From positions 248,001-312,000 of the forward strand of contig JADJLN010000001.1 of the NCBI GenBank assembly GCA_016710115.1: a stretch of DNA of 64,000 bases. The letters are read 5' to 3'. Position 1 is the stretch's first letter. Each line of letters starts with the position of its first letter. Under the pieces are notes generated by a model, which was given only the letters and a program-made list of their open reading frames with translations, did not search any database and was not told the DNA's origin. The translations under genes were made by a program, and so were the position numbers. Source of the DNA: Saprospiraceae bacterium. Its GTDB lineage: Bacteria; Bacteroidota; Bacteroidia; Chitinophagales; Saprospiraceae. This document shows positions 27,200-35,585 of the stretch, piece after piece.

Positions 27200-28948
27200 A
27201 TGAAAAAGACCCTGTTCTTTCTTTTCCTGATCATCAGTTTATTAAGTAGTTCATGCCACAAGGATGATCCCATCGGAGGCGGACCGGATTCCACCATCTA
27301 CGTCCAAACCCAGCTGATGGGTGTGATCCGCGATGAAAACGACGAAGGTCTCGAAGGTGTGGGTGTGCGGTGGGGACAGCAAATCGCCACCACAGATGAA
27401 AATGGTTTTTACACGTTTGCTCAAGCTTCAGCTGATGAAGAAGGAACCATATTGCAGATCACGGCAAACGGCTATTTTGATCTGACCAAAACAGTGGTGC
27501 CCATCCCTAATGGGCGCACCTGGATGGAAGCCATGTTGACTCCAAAGGTCTTGAGAGGCACCGTTCAAGCCAGTGCAGGTGGGACAGTAACATTCTCTGG
27601 AGCGTCCGTTTACCTGCCAGCAGGAGGTATTGTAGGATCTGGAAATATGCCTTATACTGGTACAGTAAATGTCTATGCGACATGGTTGGATCCCACAAAT
27701 GTGAATACACTTGCACGGATGCCAGGCAATCTGACAGCTATCCGAGAAAATGGTGATCAGGCCACTTTGGCATCCTACGGCATGATCGGTGTGGAACTCG
27801 AATCCTTAACGGGAGCAGCCCTCCAGCTCGCTCAGGGCGCCCAGGCACAAGTCGAAATAATGATTCCGGCCGCATTGGTATCCAATGCCCCTGCCTCAAT
27901 CCCTTTGTGGCATTTTGATGTGACGAAAGGGAAATGGATGGAAAATGGCTTTGCTGAGAAAGTCGGTTCAACCTACGTTGGATCTCTCAGTCATTTTTCT
28001 TTTTGGAATTTGGATGTTCCTTTTGATAATGCCAACCTGAGTGGGAGAATAGTTAATAGCAGCGGTTTGCCGTTAATGGGGGTTCGGGTAAAGGCCTCAT
28101 TATCAAAAATAGGGAGTGAAAATATTCCGACCAGCGCAAGTGCCTATACAAATAGCAAGGGTAAATTCAGTGGAAAGGTCCCGGCGGAAGAAATTCTATT
28201 AATCCAGATTATAGATCAATGTGGTGAAGTCATTTACGATCAGCAGGTTGGGCCAATTTCTTCTGATCTGGATATGGGCGACCTGGTTGTGGACCTTTCG
28301 GATAAATCCATAGAAATCACTGGAACACTGTTGGATTGTAATAACCTTCCGGTTTCTGACGGATACATCAAAATCCAGGTAGATGGCAAATCAGTCATTC
28401 TGCCTACTGCAGCCAATGGAACCATCCAAGCTGCTGTGACAACTTGTTTTGCCAACAAATTGACCGCTTCAGGATACGACCTGGGAAACCTGAAGGTAAG
28501 TCCTGCTCAAACGCATTTAATTTCAGGATTAAGTGAATTGAATCTTGGTAATCTTGTGGCTTGTGATGAGTTGGAAGAATTTATCGAATATACACTTGAT
28601 GGAGTGGCCGTTTTGTCCACTGAAGAAGTATATGGAACGGTGATTGGATCGAAACTTATTATTTCTACAAGTATCAATGCACCCGATAGTTCATTCTTAT
28701 TCATGACAGTCGAGGATTATACTGTGGGAGACAATATGTATTCAGCCATCGATGTCACCGCATATAATCTCAGTACTGGAAATTATATCACAGGGTGGGG
28801 TCAAGGCCCGGGTGAAGGATTTGTCACCATCACGAAGGTTGGTGAAATTGGTGAATATATTCTTGGATCATTTGAAGCGATTGTCGGATCGAACAATCCG
28901 GCAGGAAAGGCATATCTGGTTGGCTCTTTTAGAGTGATCAGGGATTAA
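27200..28948 (+). CDS. Lipoprotein with carboxypeptidase-regulatory-like domains (copy 2)
   Basis: A 582-residue lipoprotein, paralogue of the gene at 25064. The lipobox is LSSSC, followed by HKDD. The first regulatory-like domain (MGVIRDENDEGLEGVGVRWG) and the middle region (NGYFDLTKTVVPIPNGRTWM is the same in both copies) are very similar, while the last 250 residues have diverged (LSGRIVNSSGLPLMGVRVKA). Strong N-terminal conservation with C-terminal drift suggests that surface-exposed domains are changing while the anchoring part is kept. It is followed by a hairpin with a T-run and then by the intact ECF sigma gene. Confidence 0.8.
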   Translation: MKKTLFFLFLIISLLSSSCHKDDPIGGGPDSTIYVQTQLMGVIRDENDEGLEGVGVRWGQQIATTDENGFYTFAQASADEEGTILQITANGYFDLTKTVVPIPNGRTWMEAMLTPKVLRGTVQASAGGTVTFSGASVYLPAGGIVGSGNMPYTGTVNVYATWLDPTNVNTLARMPGNLTAIRENGDQATLASYGMIGVELESLTGAALQLAQGAQAQVEIMIPAALVSNAPASIPLWHFDVTKGKWMENGFAEKVGSTYVGSLSHFSFWNLDVPFDNANLSGRIVNSSGLPLMGVRVKASLSKIGSENIPTSASAYTNSKGKFSGKVPAEEILLIQIIDQCGEVIYDQQVGPISSDLDMGDLVVDLSDKSIEITGTLLDCNNLPVSDGYIKIQVDGKSVILPTAANGTIQAAVTTCFANKLTASGYDLGNLKVSPAQTHLISGLSELNLGNLVACDELEEFIEYTLDGVAVLSTEEVYGTVIGSKLIISTSINAPDSSFLFMTVEDYTVGDNMYSAIDVTAYNLSTGNYITGWGQGPGEGFVTITKVGEIGEYILGSFEAIVGSNNPAGKAYLVGSFRVIRD

Positions 28949-28964
28949 TGATTGGAGTACTGGC

Positions 28965-28999
28965 GGCTCTCGGCTAGAAGTAATGCAGAGGGCCTTTTT
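28965..28999 (+). terminator. Weak terminator or attenuator before the sigma gene
   Basis: GGCTCTC, a 16-nt spacer and GAGGGCC (one G-T wobble) followed by TTTTT, six bases before the sigma start codon. The equivalent place in copy 1 has a much stronger terminator. It could allow partial read-through from the lipoprotein into the sigma gene. Confidence 0.5.
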
Positions 29000-29004
29000 A
29001 TCAT

Positions 29005-29550
29005 ATGATGACTGAAAAGGAACTGATCAAAGCCTGTCGGAACAACCAGCGTGAAGCGCAATTCACGCTGGTTCGGCAGTTTGCACCTCGTCTGCTGGCG
29101 ATGTGCAGACGCTATGTCCCGGATGGACTGGATGCAGAAGATACCCTCCAGGATGCTTTCAGTCAGATCTTTTCCCACCTCGATCAATTCGATTCAGCCA
29201 AAGGGACATTATTCAGTTGGCTCTGCCGGGTCACGATCAATTGTGCATTAAAAAAACACCGGCTTACCGGTCGCTGGCATCTCGACCGGGCTGGTCTGGA
29301 GGATGTGCCTGAGATCGCCGATCTGGATCATGAACTCAATCGCCTGAATGCCCAGGCCATTGAGTCCCTGGTCCGGCAATTACCAGAAGGACAGCGGCAC
29401 GTATTCAATCTGGTGGCCATTGAAGGTTACTCTCATCGGGAATGTGGTGAACTTCTCGGGATGGCTACCGGTACATCAAGGGCTTTTCTCGCAAGAGCCA
29501 GACAACAATTACAACAGCAGATCATCCACATGGAAACTCAACGACTATGA
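29005..29550 (+). CDS. ECF-type RNA polymerase sigma factor
   Basis: A 181-residue sigma-70 family protein with only regions 2 and 4. Region 2 covers about residues 10-80 (LVRQFAPRLLAMCRRYVP, 'AEDTLQDAFSQIF', 'TLFSWLCRVTINCALKKHR'). Region 4 covers about 118-175 (LPEGQRHVFNLVAIEGYSH, 'ECGELLGMATGTSRAFLARAR'). It is the standard Bacteroidota ECF arrangement. The next gene starts in an ATGA overlap with its stop and encodes a membrane-anchored protein with a short cytosolic N-terminus, the expected place for the anti-sigma factor. A 10-bp-stem hairpin lies inside the coding sequence near 29048-29073. Start at 29005; the ATG one codon later is equally possible. Confidence 0.92.
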   Translation: MMTEKELIKACRNNQREAQFTLVRQFAPRLLAMCRRYVPDGLDAEDTLQDAFSQIFSHLDQFDSAKGTLFSWLCRVTINCALKKHRLTGRWHLDRAGLEDVPEIADLDHELNRLNAQAIESLVRQLPEGQRHVFNLVAIEGYSHRECGELLGMATGTSRAFLARARQQLQQQIIHMETQRL

Positions 29551-30980
29551 ACCAGGATCACCAAACCCCGAATTGGCGTCAGAAGCTGACCGATCAGGAG
29601 GCGCCCATGGATATCCATCGGTTTTGGGATCAACTGGAGCCGCGACTTCCCCGTCAACGTCGGCGTCGTCTGTTGTGGTTGTGGCTGTTGCCTGTCGGGC
29701 TTCTCCTGGCAGGAGGGGCGTATTGGTGGAGTTCATCCGGAAAGAAAAAGGAGTCTGACCTGGCTATTCAACCTCTCTCCAGCATCCAGGAACCAGTTGC
29801 CAAACCATACGGTGAATCCATGCCGGAAGCCTCAGTCACCGGGAATCATCCGAAGTTGAAGACATCCGAAGACAATCTTGCAGGCCGACATACTGATCAG
29901 GAGAAGAATACGTCAGCATCATCAGCCTCCCAGGTTGATCAAACCGATATGGCAGGGCACCAAAGTGTGCATAAGCGCGATACGAGGAAGCAAAACACAG
30001 ATGTTCTTTCGGAGAACAGGCAACCGCCCCTGGAACGACTGCCCGATCTCTCCGAATCTGGATTGCTGAGTGCCAATCAGGCAAACAAAACCCAGACTGA
30101 ACCGGAAGTTGCTTCTGATGATTCGGGTACCGGTAAGTTGCACTTGTCCGATCTGTCGGTTGGATTATTATCCTCACGTTCCATCAACCTTCTGGCTACT
30201 GACCAGCCTGCATTGCCGGAAAATGCACGAGGTCCGCAAGTGAAGTTACCCGCGAATCCGCGATGGACCTGGGCAGTGACCGCAGGGGGCGGGCCGGGTA
30301 TCGGGATCCGATCGATACGGGCTACGGACCAGGGAAATAGCAATTGGATCAGCGAGAGGGAGAAAACAGAAAAACTGCTGGAATCCTGGCAGGTCAGGAT
30401 GATGGGCGAAGTGGTCTCACCAACGGGTTTCTATCTGGAGGCAGGTCTGCAATGGACACGCCAGAACGAGCGGTTTGACTGGTCGACGGATTCCCTTTCC
30501 TGGACATGGGGCCCTGCAGCGGGATTCCTGATTGATGACCAGGGCGGGAAGCAACCCTGGCAGGATACGACATGGTCTTCCTACAACTTGCATCGACAGG
30601 TCCGTCACTACAACCAGATCTCAACGATCGATCTGCCGATTGGAATCGGGTACGAAAGACGGATGGGAGACTGGTCTTTCCGTGTCGGTGGTGGTCTGAT
30701 GATCAACCTGAACCAGACTTCTTCGGGAAGAAGCCTGCATCCTGCGGGTTGGCCGGGGTACTGGGAAAATGAACCGGTGTTCGCCCTCAAGCAAAATATC
30801 GGCATGGGCTACTACGGACAGCTGCGGATCAGCAGGGTGCTGTTTGCAGATCTGGATCTGTATCTGCAACCCGGATGGTCGGCTTATCCCGGGCATCGTC
30901 AGATAGATGATCGGTTTACCTTGTGTTATGATCATATCCATCTTCTGGCGGGAATCCGCTGGCGTTTGTCGAAACAGTGA
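29547..30980 (+). CDS. Putative anti-sigma/outer-membrane-barrel hybrid protein
   Basis: A 477-residue protein in three parts. Residues 1-42 are cytosolic and charged, ending PRQRRRR. A single transmembrane helix covers about 43-62 (LLWLWLLPVGLLLAGGAYWW). A polar Ser/Gln/Asp-rich linker runs to about 225. The last 250 residues are beta-rich and barrel-like (TAGGGPGIGIRSIRATDQ, FYLEAGLQWTRQ, 'GYYGQLRISRVLFADLDLYLQ', and a terminal HLLAGIRWRLSKQ). The layout would hold the N-terminus against the cytosolic sigma factor and place the C-terminus in or near the outer membrane. No classical anti-sigma motif (zinc-binding H-x3-C-x2-C) is present, so the anti-sigma role rests on position and topology only. 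Confidence 0.65.
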   Translation: MNQDHQTPNWRQKLTDQEAPMDIHRFWDQLEPRLPRQRRRRLLWLWLLPVGLLLAGGAYWWSSSGKKKESDLAIQPLSSIQEPVAKPYGESMPEASVTGNHPKLKTSEDNLAGRHTDQEKNTSASSASQVDQTDMAGHQSVHKRDTRKQNTDVLSENRQPPLERLPDLSESGLLSANQANKTQTEPEVASDDSGTGKLHLSDLSVGLLSSRSINLLATDQPALPENARGPQVKLPANPRWTWAVTAGGGPGIGIRSIRATDQGNSNWISEREKTEKLLESWQVRMMGEVVSPTGFYLEAGLQWTRQNERFDWSTDSLSWTWGPAAGFLIDDQGGKQPWQDTTWSSYNLHRQVRHYNQISTIDLPIGIGYERRMGDWSFRVGGGLMINLNQTSSGRSLHPAGWPGYWENEPVFALKQNIGMGYYGQLRISRVLFADLDLYLQPGWSAYPGHRQIDDRFTLCYDHIHLLAGIRWRLSKQ

Positions 30981-31024
30981 ACAGAAACGACGGATAGACC
31001 ATAACTTCGGGTAAAATCCAATCT

Positions 31025-31578
31025 ATGCTCTATCTCCTGATTCTGGTTGCCGGTCTGGCTCTCCTGGCCATGACCCTGTACAACCGCTGGTCAAATTGCG
31101 GAACAACCGCGAAAATGCATTTGCGGACATCGATGTCCAATTGCGGCAACGTCATGATCTGATCCCTCAGCTTGTCGATAGTGTCAAAGGCTATATGAGC
31201 CATGAACGCGAAGTCCTCGAGCGTCTCACCGAAGCCAGATCTGTAGCCATGCGCGCAGGCAGTATTCATGACAAGATCGAAGCCGAACAGCAATTGGGTC
31301 ATGCGCTGCAAGGGTTGAAGGTAGCTGTGGAAGCCTATCCTGATCTGAAGGCGAACACCAATTTTCTTCAGTTGCAATCTGAGATCTCGGATATAGAGAA
31401 CAAACTTGCTGCTGTTCGGCGCTATTTCAATAATGCCACCAAGGAATTGAACAATGCGGTGGAAACGTTTCCTTCCAATCTGCTTGCAGGCTCCTTTGGA
31501 TTCTATCGGGAAGAGATGTTCGAGCTTGACGATTCAGCCCGCGAGAAGATGGAGGAACGTCCGGATATTTCCTTTTAA
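31025..31578 (+). pseudogene. lemA: LemA family protein, apparent frameshift after the membrane helix
   Basis: The ATG at 31025 begins MLYLLILVAGLALLAMTLYNR, the N-terminal membrane helix typical of LemA. The next residues should read LVKLRNNRENAFADIDVQLR, but they are in a different frame. Adding one base at 31085-31088 joins them. From there the LemA body is intact (QRHDLIPQLVDSVKGYM, VEAYPDLKANTNFLQLQ, 'IENKLAAVRRYFNNATKELN') and stops at 31578. The restored protein is about 184 residues, normal for the family. LemA proteins sit in the inner membrane with a periplasmic helical domain and are very often encoded next to an M48 peptidase, as here. The ATG at 31096 within the body would give a protein without its anchor and was not chosen. 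Confidence 0.85.
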
Positions 31579-31583
31579 CAGGT

Positions 31584-32516
31584 ATGGCTGATATCGGATT
31601 GCAGTCGCAGATCTGGCGGAACAACCGGACGTCGCTGGCTTTGCTGGTCGCCTTTCCCGTGTTGCTGGTCGGGCTGCTGTGGGTCGTTCTTTTTTTTGCG
31701 TTCAAGGCAGAAGGGGAATGGCCGACGTTGGAACAAGTCAATCATGCCTGGCTCCTTGTGGCTCCATTTCTGACCGGTTTTGTCATCATCTGGTTTCTGG
31801 TCGCGTGGATGTCGTATGGAGCCATGCTGCGACGGGCGACGTCGGCCCGACCGATGGAACGAAAAGAAGATCCCAGGCTGTATAATCTCCTGGAGAACCT
31901 GTGCATGTCCAGAGGAATTCCGATGCCCACCCTGCAGATCATTGATGATGATTCCCTGAATGCGTATGCCAGTGGTTTGAGCAAGAAGACCTTTTCTATT
32001 GCCGTGTCGCGCGGGCTGGTCAACAAACTGGATGACGTCGAGCTGGAGGCCGTGCTGGCCCATGAGCTTTCTCATATTCGCAACAGGGATGTGCGGATGA
32101 TGATGATCTCCATCATTTTCGTCGGAATATTTGCCTTTCTGGCGGAGATGGCTGCCCGGACAGGGTCACGACCTTCCGGTGGAAACAAGAAAGACCGGGG
32201 CGGGGGATTGGTCATCATTCTGGTCATCTTCCTGGCGTATCTCATTTCGATGTTGCTCCGGTTTGCCATTTCACGGAGACGAGAATTTCTGGCTGACGCC
32301 GGCGCAGTGGAACTGACCAAAAATGCACCTGCCCTGGCCAGTGCCTTGCGGAAGATATCAGCCGACCCTTATATCGAAGCAGTCACCCGGGATGATGTGG
32401 CCCAATTATTCATTCAACATCCTCGGGTCGTTCAACCCAAACCGAATTTTCTGACCAAAGTATTTGCCACTCATCCTCCGATCGAGGAGCGGATCAAGGT
32501 GCTGGAGAATTGGTAA
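31584..32516 (+). CDS. M48 family (HtpX-like) membrane metalloprotease
   Basis: A 310-residue inner-membrane protease. Two N-terminal helices (about 18-42 and 58-80) precede the catalytic region, with zinc motif HELSH at residues 160-164 and the third-ligand block REFLADAGAVELT. Two further hydrophobic segments lie around the motif (MMMISIIFVGIFAFLAEMA and LVIILVIFLAYLISMLL). The C-terminal FATHPPIEERIKVL is the family's HP...R segment. Such proteases degrade misfolded membrane proteins. It follows lemA by 5 bp, the common LemA-M48 pair, and is convergent with the next gene with no gap. Confidence 0.92.
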   Translation: MADIGLQSQIWRNNRTSLALLVAFPVLLVGLLWVVLFFAFKAEGEWPTLEQVNHAWLLVAPFLTGFVIIWFLVAWMSYGAMLRRATSARPMERKEDPRLYNLLENLCMSRGIPMPTLQIIDDDSLNAYASGLSKKTFSIAVSRGLVNKLDDVELEAVLAHELSHIRNRDVRMMMISIIFVGIFAFLAEMAARTGSRPSGGNKKDRGGGLVIILVIFLAYLISMLLRFAISRRREFLADAGAVELTKNAPALASALRKISADPYIEAVTRDDVAQLFIQHPRVVQPKPNFLTKVFATHPPIEERIKVLENW

Positions 32517-33737
32517 CTACAACCACACATACTGCACGATCAAAAAGCTCACCACCGCTCCGATAAATTCAAAAAGAAACAGATTGTAGGCGAGGTGTAG
32601 CAGGCGATATTTGCGATCCAGCACTTTGCCCAGAAAATAGATATCGCGATGCATGGCCTGGAAAAGTGCTTCATCATCCTGGAACAATGCACGCATATCT
32701 TCCAGATAGGCGGTGACATCCAGTTGGACAAAATGACCGAAAAAGATCAGATTGCTTCGGCGCTCCCTATCTGAAAGCTGCTGCAGGGGATGGGCCGTCA
32801 CGGAAGGCCGCGCACTGATCACCGAAAAGATCAGAGATGCCAGTCCCAGCACCAGAAAAAGCGTGATCGGAATGAGCAGCGGTGTTCTCGTCTCAGCCAG
32901 GTTGCTGTAGCTCAGGATGGATATCAATACAGAGATCAGGATCGCATTGACACTGATCAGCATCTGTGCTTTTCTGTCTGCAATGGCACTGAGGTGGATA
33001 TGATTGCGATAGTTGGACCGGAAATAGGTCTGGATCGCTGCATTATTGACCGGCTTTTTCGATACAGGTGTCCTGGATCTGGATTGTTCTTTCTGTACCC
33101 TTTTTTCCAGGAGCTGGAGGTGGTTGGCCAGGGCCGGTTCGATCTCGGCTTTGCCGATCAGCGTGTAGCATTGCAATTGCCTGATCTGGTGAATCTCCTT
33201 TTGGCGCCAGTCAGCATCTGCCCATGTCTGGTGGCGTAATTGTTCGCTTTCCGATTTTCGCAGCACCTGTTGGTCCTGTGATTCATTCCCATATTGAACG
33301 GCTACAGCAGCATCCCAGATGATCTGTCCGGTGAGGTCGACAGGTCGGTCTTCCAGAGAGGCAACCCCGATCAGATGATGCACACGTTTGATCAGGGTGT
33401 CCGGCTGCTTTTCTGCATGCAGGAATTGACTGACCAGTTGACGGCTCGCAGATACGGGATCGTGTGGGTCGAACAACCAGCCACTGAAGGCAAACCAGGC
33501 CGAAAAATAGAGAGCAGACAGGTCTTCTTCTGTCAGGGATTCTTCTACGGTCAATCGGCTGCAATGACTGACCAGGATATTGGTTTGTGCAAAATTGTGC
33601 CAGACCAGCCGGCTGTCGCCGTGATCATTAAACAGGTCGAGCACCCATCGACGGGCCCGATCGAGGATCTTTGCCGGTGTATCAACAGGGACTGAACGCT
33701 TGCGAGTGGGGGGACCCGATTCGGGCACTAGTTTCAC
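32517..33737 (-). CDS. Pycsar-effector-like (PycTM/DUF5706) protein with a degenerate HD domain
   Basis: A 406-residue protein. The C-terminal half holds the PycTM signature (IHLSAIADRKAQMLISVNAI) with two transmembrane helices (about 265-285 and 292-313) and a last hydrophobic helix at the C-terminus (FEFIGAVVSFLIVQYVW). The N-terminal 190 residues align in style with the HD domain normally fused to this module, but the metal-binding residues are missing. The expected YHNxxHT is WHNFAQT, and the AAWFHDxGY block is SAWFAFSGW. The phosphohydrolase activity is therefore probably lost. PycTM proteins in Pycsar phage defence are effectors triggered by a cyclic nucleotide, yet no cyclase gene is adjacent. 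The start is a GTG at 33737; no in-frame ATG exists before the domain. Confidence 0.72.
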   Translation of the reverse strand: MKLVPESGPPTRKRSVPVDTPAKILDRARRWVLDLFNDHGDSRLVWHNFAQTNILVSHCSRLTVEESLTEEDLSALYFSAWFAFSGWLFDPHDPVSASRQLVSQFLHAEKQPDTLIKRVHHLIGVASLEDRPVDLTGQIIWDAAVAVQYGNESQDQQVLRKSESEQLRHQTWADADWRQKEIHQIRQLQCYTLIGKAEIEPALANHLQLLEKRVQKEQSRSRTPVSKKPVNNAAIQTYFRSNYRNHIHLSAIADRKAQMLISVNAILISVLISILSYSNLAETRTPLLIPITLFLVLGLASLIFSVISARPSVTAHPLQQLSDRERRSNLIFFGHFVQLDVTAYLEDMRALFQDDEALFQAMHRDIYFLGKVLDRKYRLLHLAYNLFLFEFIGAVVSFLIVQYVWL

Positions 33738-33852
33738 GGGCGCTTACTGGTTTACCGGCCACAAGATAGGAAAGGCCGGTTGTCCGGGGGCGTTTGGGAA
33801 ATACTTTTCCTCCTGATTTCCTGAATCAGGAACCCTTCACAGGCTTCTGGTG

Positions 33853-33860
33853 TATATTTG
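33853..33860 (+). promoter_or_regulatory. Possible -7 element of the DUF937 gene
   Basis: TATATTTG matches TAnnTTTG 19 bp before the start codon. No good -33 TTG is visible at the right distance, so this is weak. Confidence 0.3.
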
Positions 33861-33879
33861 TTTCAACAAACGTTTTCGA

Positions 33880-34536
33880 ATGAATATTACAGACCTTCTC
33901 CAGAGCCAACTTTCAGGCGGTGTACTGGAAACACTCAGCAAGCAAATCGGTGGCGCAGATACCCAGAAAACGCAGGTAGCGACTTCGGGTATCATGAACA
34001 TTCTCCTCGGGGCAATGGCAAAAAATGCCTCCACACCATCCGGTGCTTCTGCTCTGTCAAATGCACTGGATCGTGACCATGACGGATCCGTTCTGGATGA
34101 CCTCATGGGCATGTTTACCGGTCAGGCCAAGCCTGCCAATCCAAAGGCAACAAACGGGGATGGTATCCTCGGTCATATACTTGGCAATCGAAAGGATTCT
34201 GCAACAGAGACCATCTCCAAAATGTCAGGTCTCGACAAAAATCAGGTCGGTTCATTGATGGTTTCACTGGCCCCGATGATCATGGGTGCTCTGGGGAAAG
34301 CCAAAAAGGACAATAACCTCGATGCTTCCGGTCTGGCCGGTATGCTCGGTGGTGTTCTTGGCGGTTTGAAAACGGGAGGTCAGGCGCAGCAGGATCCCAA
34401 AATGGCCATGCTGACTGCCTTCCTCGATAAAGACGGCGACGGCAGCATTGTGGATGATGTCGCCGGAATGGGGATGAGCTTCTGGGTCGACTGTTTGGTC
34501 GGAAAAATAAGAGGAATCTATATTCACACAATGTGA
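33880..34536 (+). CDS. DUF937 domain protein with two calcium-loop-like motifs, possible frameshift at the C-terminus
   Basis: As read, 218 residues from the ATG at 33880 (MNITDLLQSQLSGGVLETLS), a good match to DUF937, a cytosolic family of unknown role. It contains two DxDxDG-type loops, DRDHDGSVLDDL and DKDGDGSIVDDV, like EF-hand/dockerin calcium loops. The last residues (FWVDCLVGKIRG) look out of frame. One extra base at 34480-34484 gives FLGRLFGRK, and a sixth A in the run at 34503-34507 would then stop the protein as GRKK, a typical ending. Both changes are inferred. A rho-independent terminator follows immediately. Confidence 0.78.
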   Translation: MNITDLLQSQLSGGVLETLSKQIGGADTQKTQVATSGIMNILLGAMAKNASTPSGASALSNALDRDHDGSVLDDLMGMFTGQAKPANPKATNGDGILGHILGNRKDSATETISKMSGLDKNQVGSLMVSLAPMIMGALGKAKKDNNLDASGLAGMLGGVLGGLKTGGQAQQDPKMAMLTAFLDKDGDGSIVDDVAGMGMSFWVDCLVGKIRGIYIHTM

Positions 34537-34537
34537 T

Positions 34538-34569
34538 GAGCCGGGCAGTCCTGCTGTTCGGCTCTTTTT
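34538..34569 (+). terminator. Rho-independent terminator after the DUF937 gene
   Basis: GAGCCG and CGGCTC close a stem with additional CAG/CTG pairing in the loop, followed by TTTTT. It begins directly after the stop codon as read. Confidence 0.75.
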
Positions 34570-34680
34570 GTTGTTTATCCTATGCTGACCTGACACAGGA
34601 CAGGGCATGAGTTGGATCACTCCCCGACACGGGAAGATGCCCGTACTTTGCATCTGGAATCAACTCCTCCTGGCACAACC

Positions 34681-35578
34681 ATGCAATTGATCTTTCATGC
34701 CGATTTTCTGGGCCACGTTACTGGAGGCCATCCAGAGCGACCCGAACGACTGTCGGCATTCACGGAATTGCCCAATGCTTCCCTGCCGGAAGCAGAATCC
34801 TGGCTCGCACTGGTCCATGAAGAAGCGTACATCAACCGTGTCCGACGGGCTGTGGATTCAGGCCAATGGCTGGATCCGGAAACCCCGTACCGGCGGATTT
34901 GCACTCTGCAGGCCGCCTGGCCACCATGCCCATCCCGGCCATTCCAGCGGTTTTTGTATTTTTAACAATGTGGCCATTGTAACCAGCTACCTGGTCCAGC
35001 AGGGGAAGAAGGTCCTTGTTTTCGATTTCGACAGTCATCTGGGCGATGGCACCTCCCGGATATGCGAAGCCTCCGATCAGGTCTTGTATTGGTCGGTTCA
35101 TCAGTTTCCTGCCTTTCCGGGACACGGTTGGATCAATGAGATCGGCGTTGGAAAGGGCAAGGGATTTACGCTGAACACACCTCTTCCCCCTGGCAGCGGT
35201 GATGATCTTTTCTGGGCTGCCTTTGATCACTTTCTTCCCGTAGCACACCAGTTCAAGCCGGATGTGGTGGCGATCTCTGCCGGGTTTGACGGATATCAAT
35301 ATGACCCCCTGCTGGATCTTAATTTCAGTCTGGACCTGTACTATCAACTGGGCCGCCGTTTGGGTGCAGAGTTTGACCGGGTATTCGCCACACTGGAAGG
35401 CGGTTATAACCTTCAGGCACTCCCCAGGTGTATCTACAATTTTGTCGCAGGCATGAACCAGATGCCTGCTCCCTACCTCGAATCGCCTACGCAGACAGGA
35501 AGCCGGTTGTGGGAAACTTTTGAGACCATTCTCTACGGAGGTCTGCACGAACTGGCGCCCTATTGTCGCCTTACATAA
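34681..35578 (+). pseudogene. Histone-deacetylase-like deacetylase with internal deletion and frameshift
   Basis: The first frame (34681-) encodes the start of an HDAC/AcuC/AphA-type zinc deacetylase (MQLIFHADFLGHVTGGHPER...), up to GQWLDPETP. The remainder lies in a second frame: ALCRPPGHHAHPGHSSGFC, the zinc-binding VFDFDSHLGDGT, ISAGFDGYQYDPL and LEGGYNLQALP, stopping at 35578. In intact family members some 35 residues normally separate the DPET and RPPGHHA segments. Here they are almost adjacent, so about 100 bp are missing as well as the frame. That is more than a one-base consensus slip and points to a real deletion or a local misassembly. All active-site motifs of the second half are intact. 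Confidence 0.8.
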
Positions 35579-35585
35579 TCCACTC

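Noticed and set aside
32517..33737. Complete Pycsar defence operon
   Set aside because: No nucleotide cyclase gene adjoins; neighbours are HtpX and DUF937 genes.
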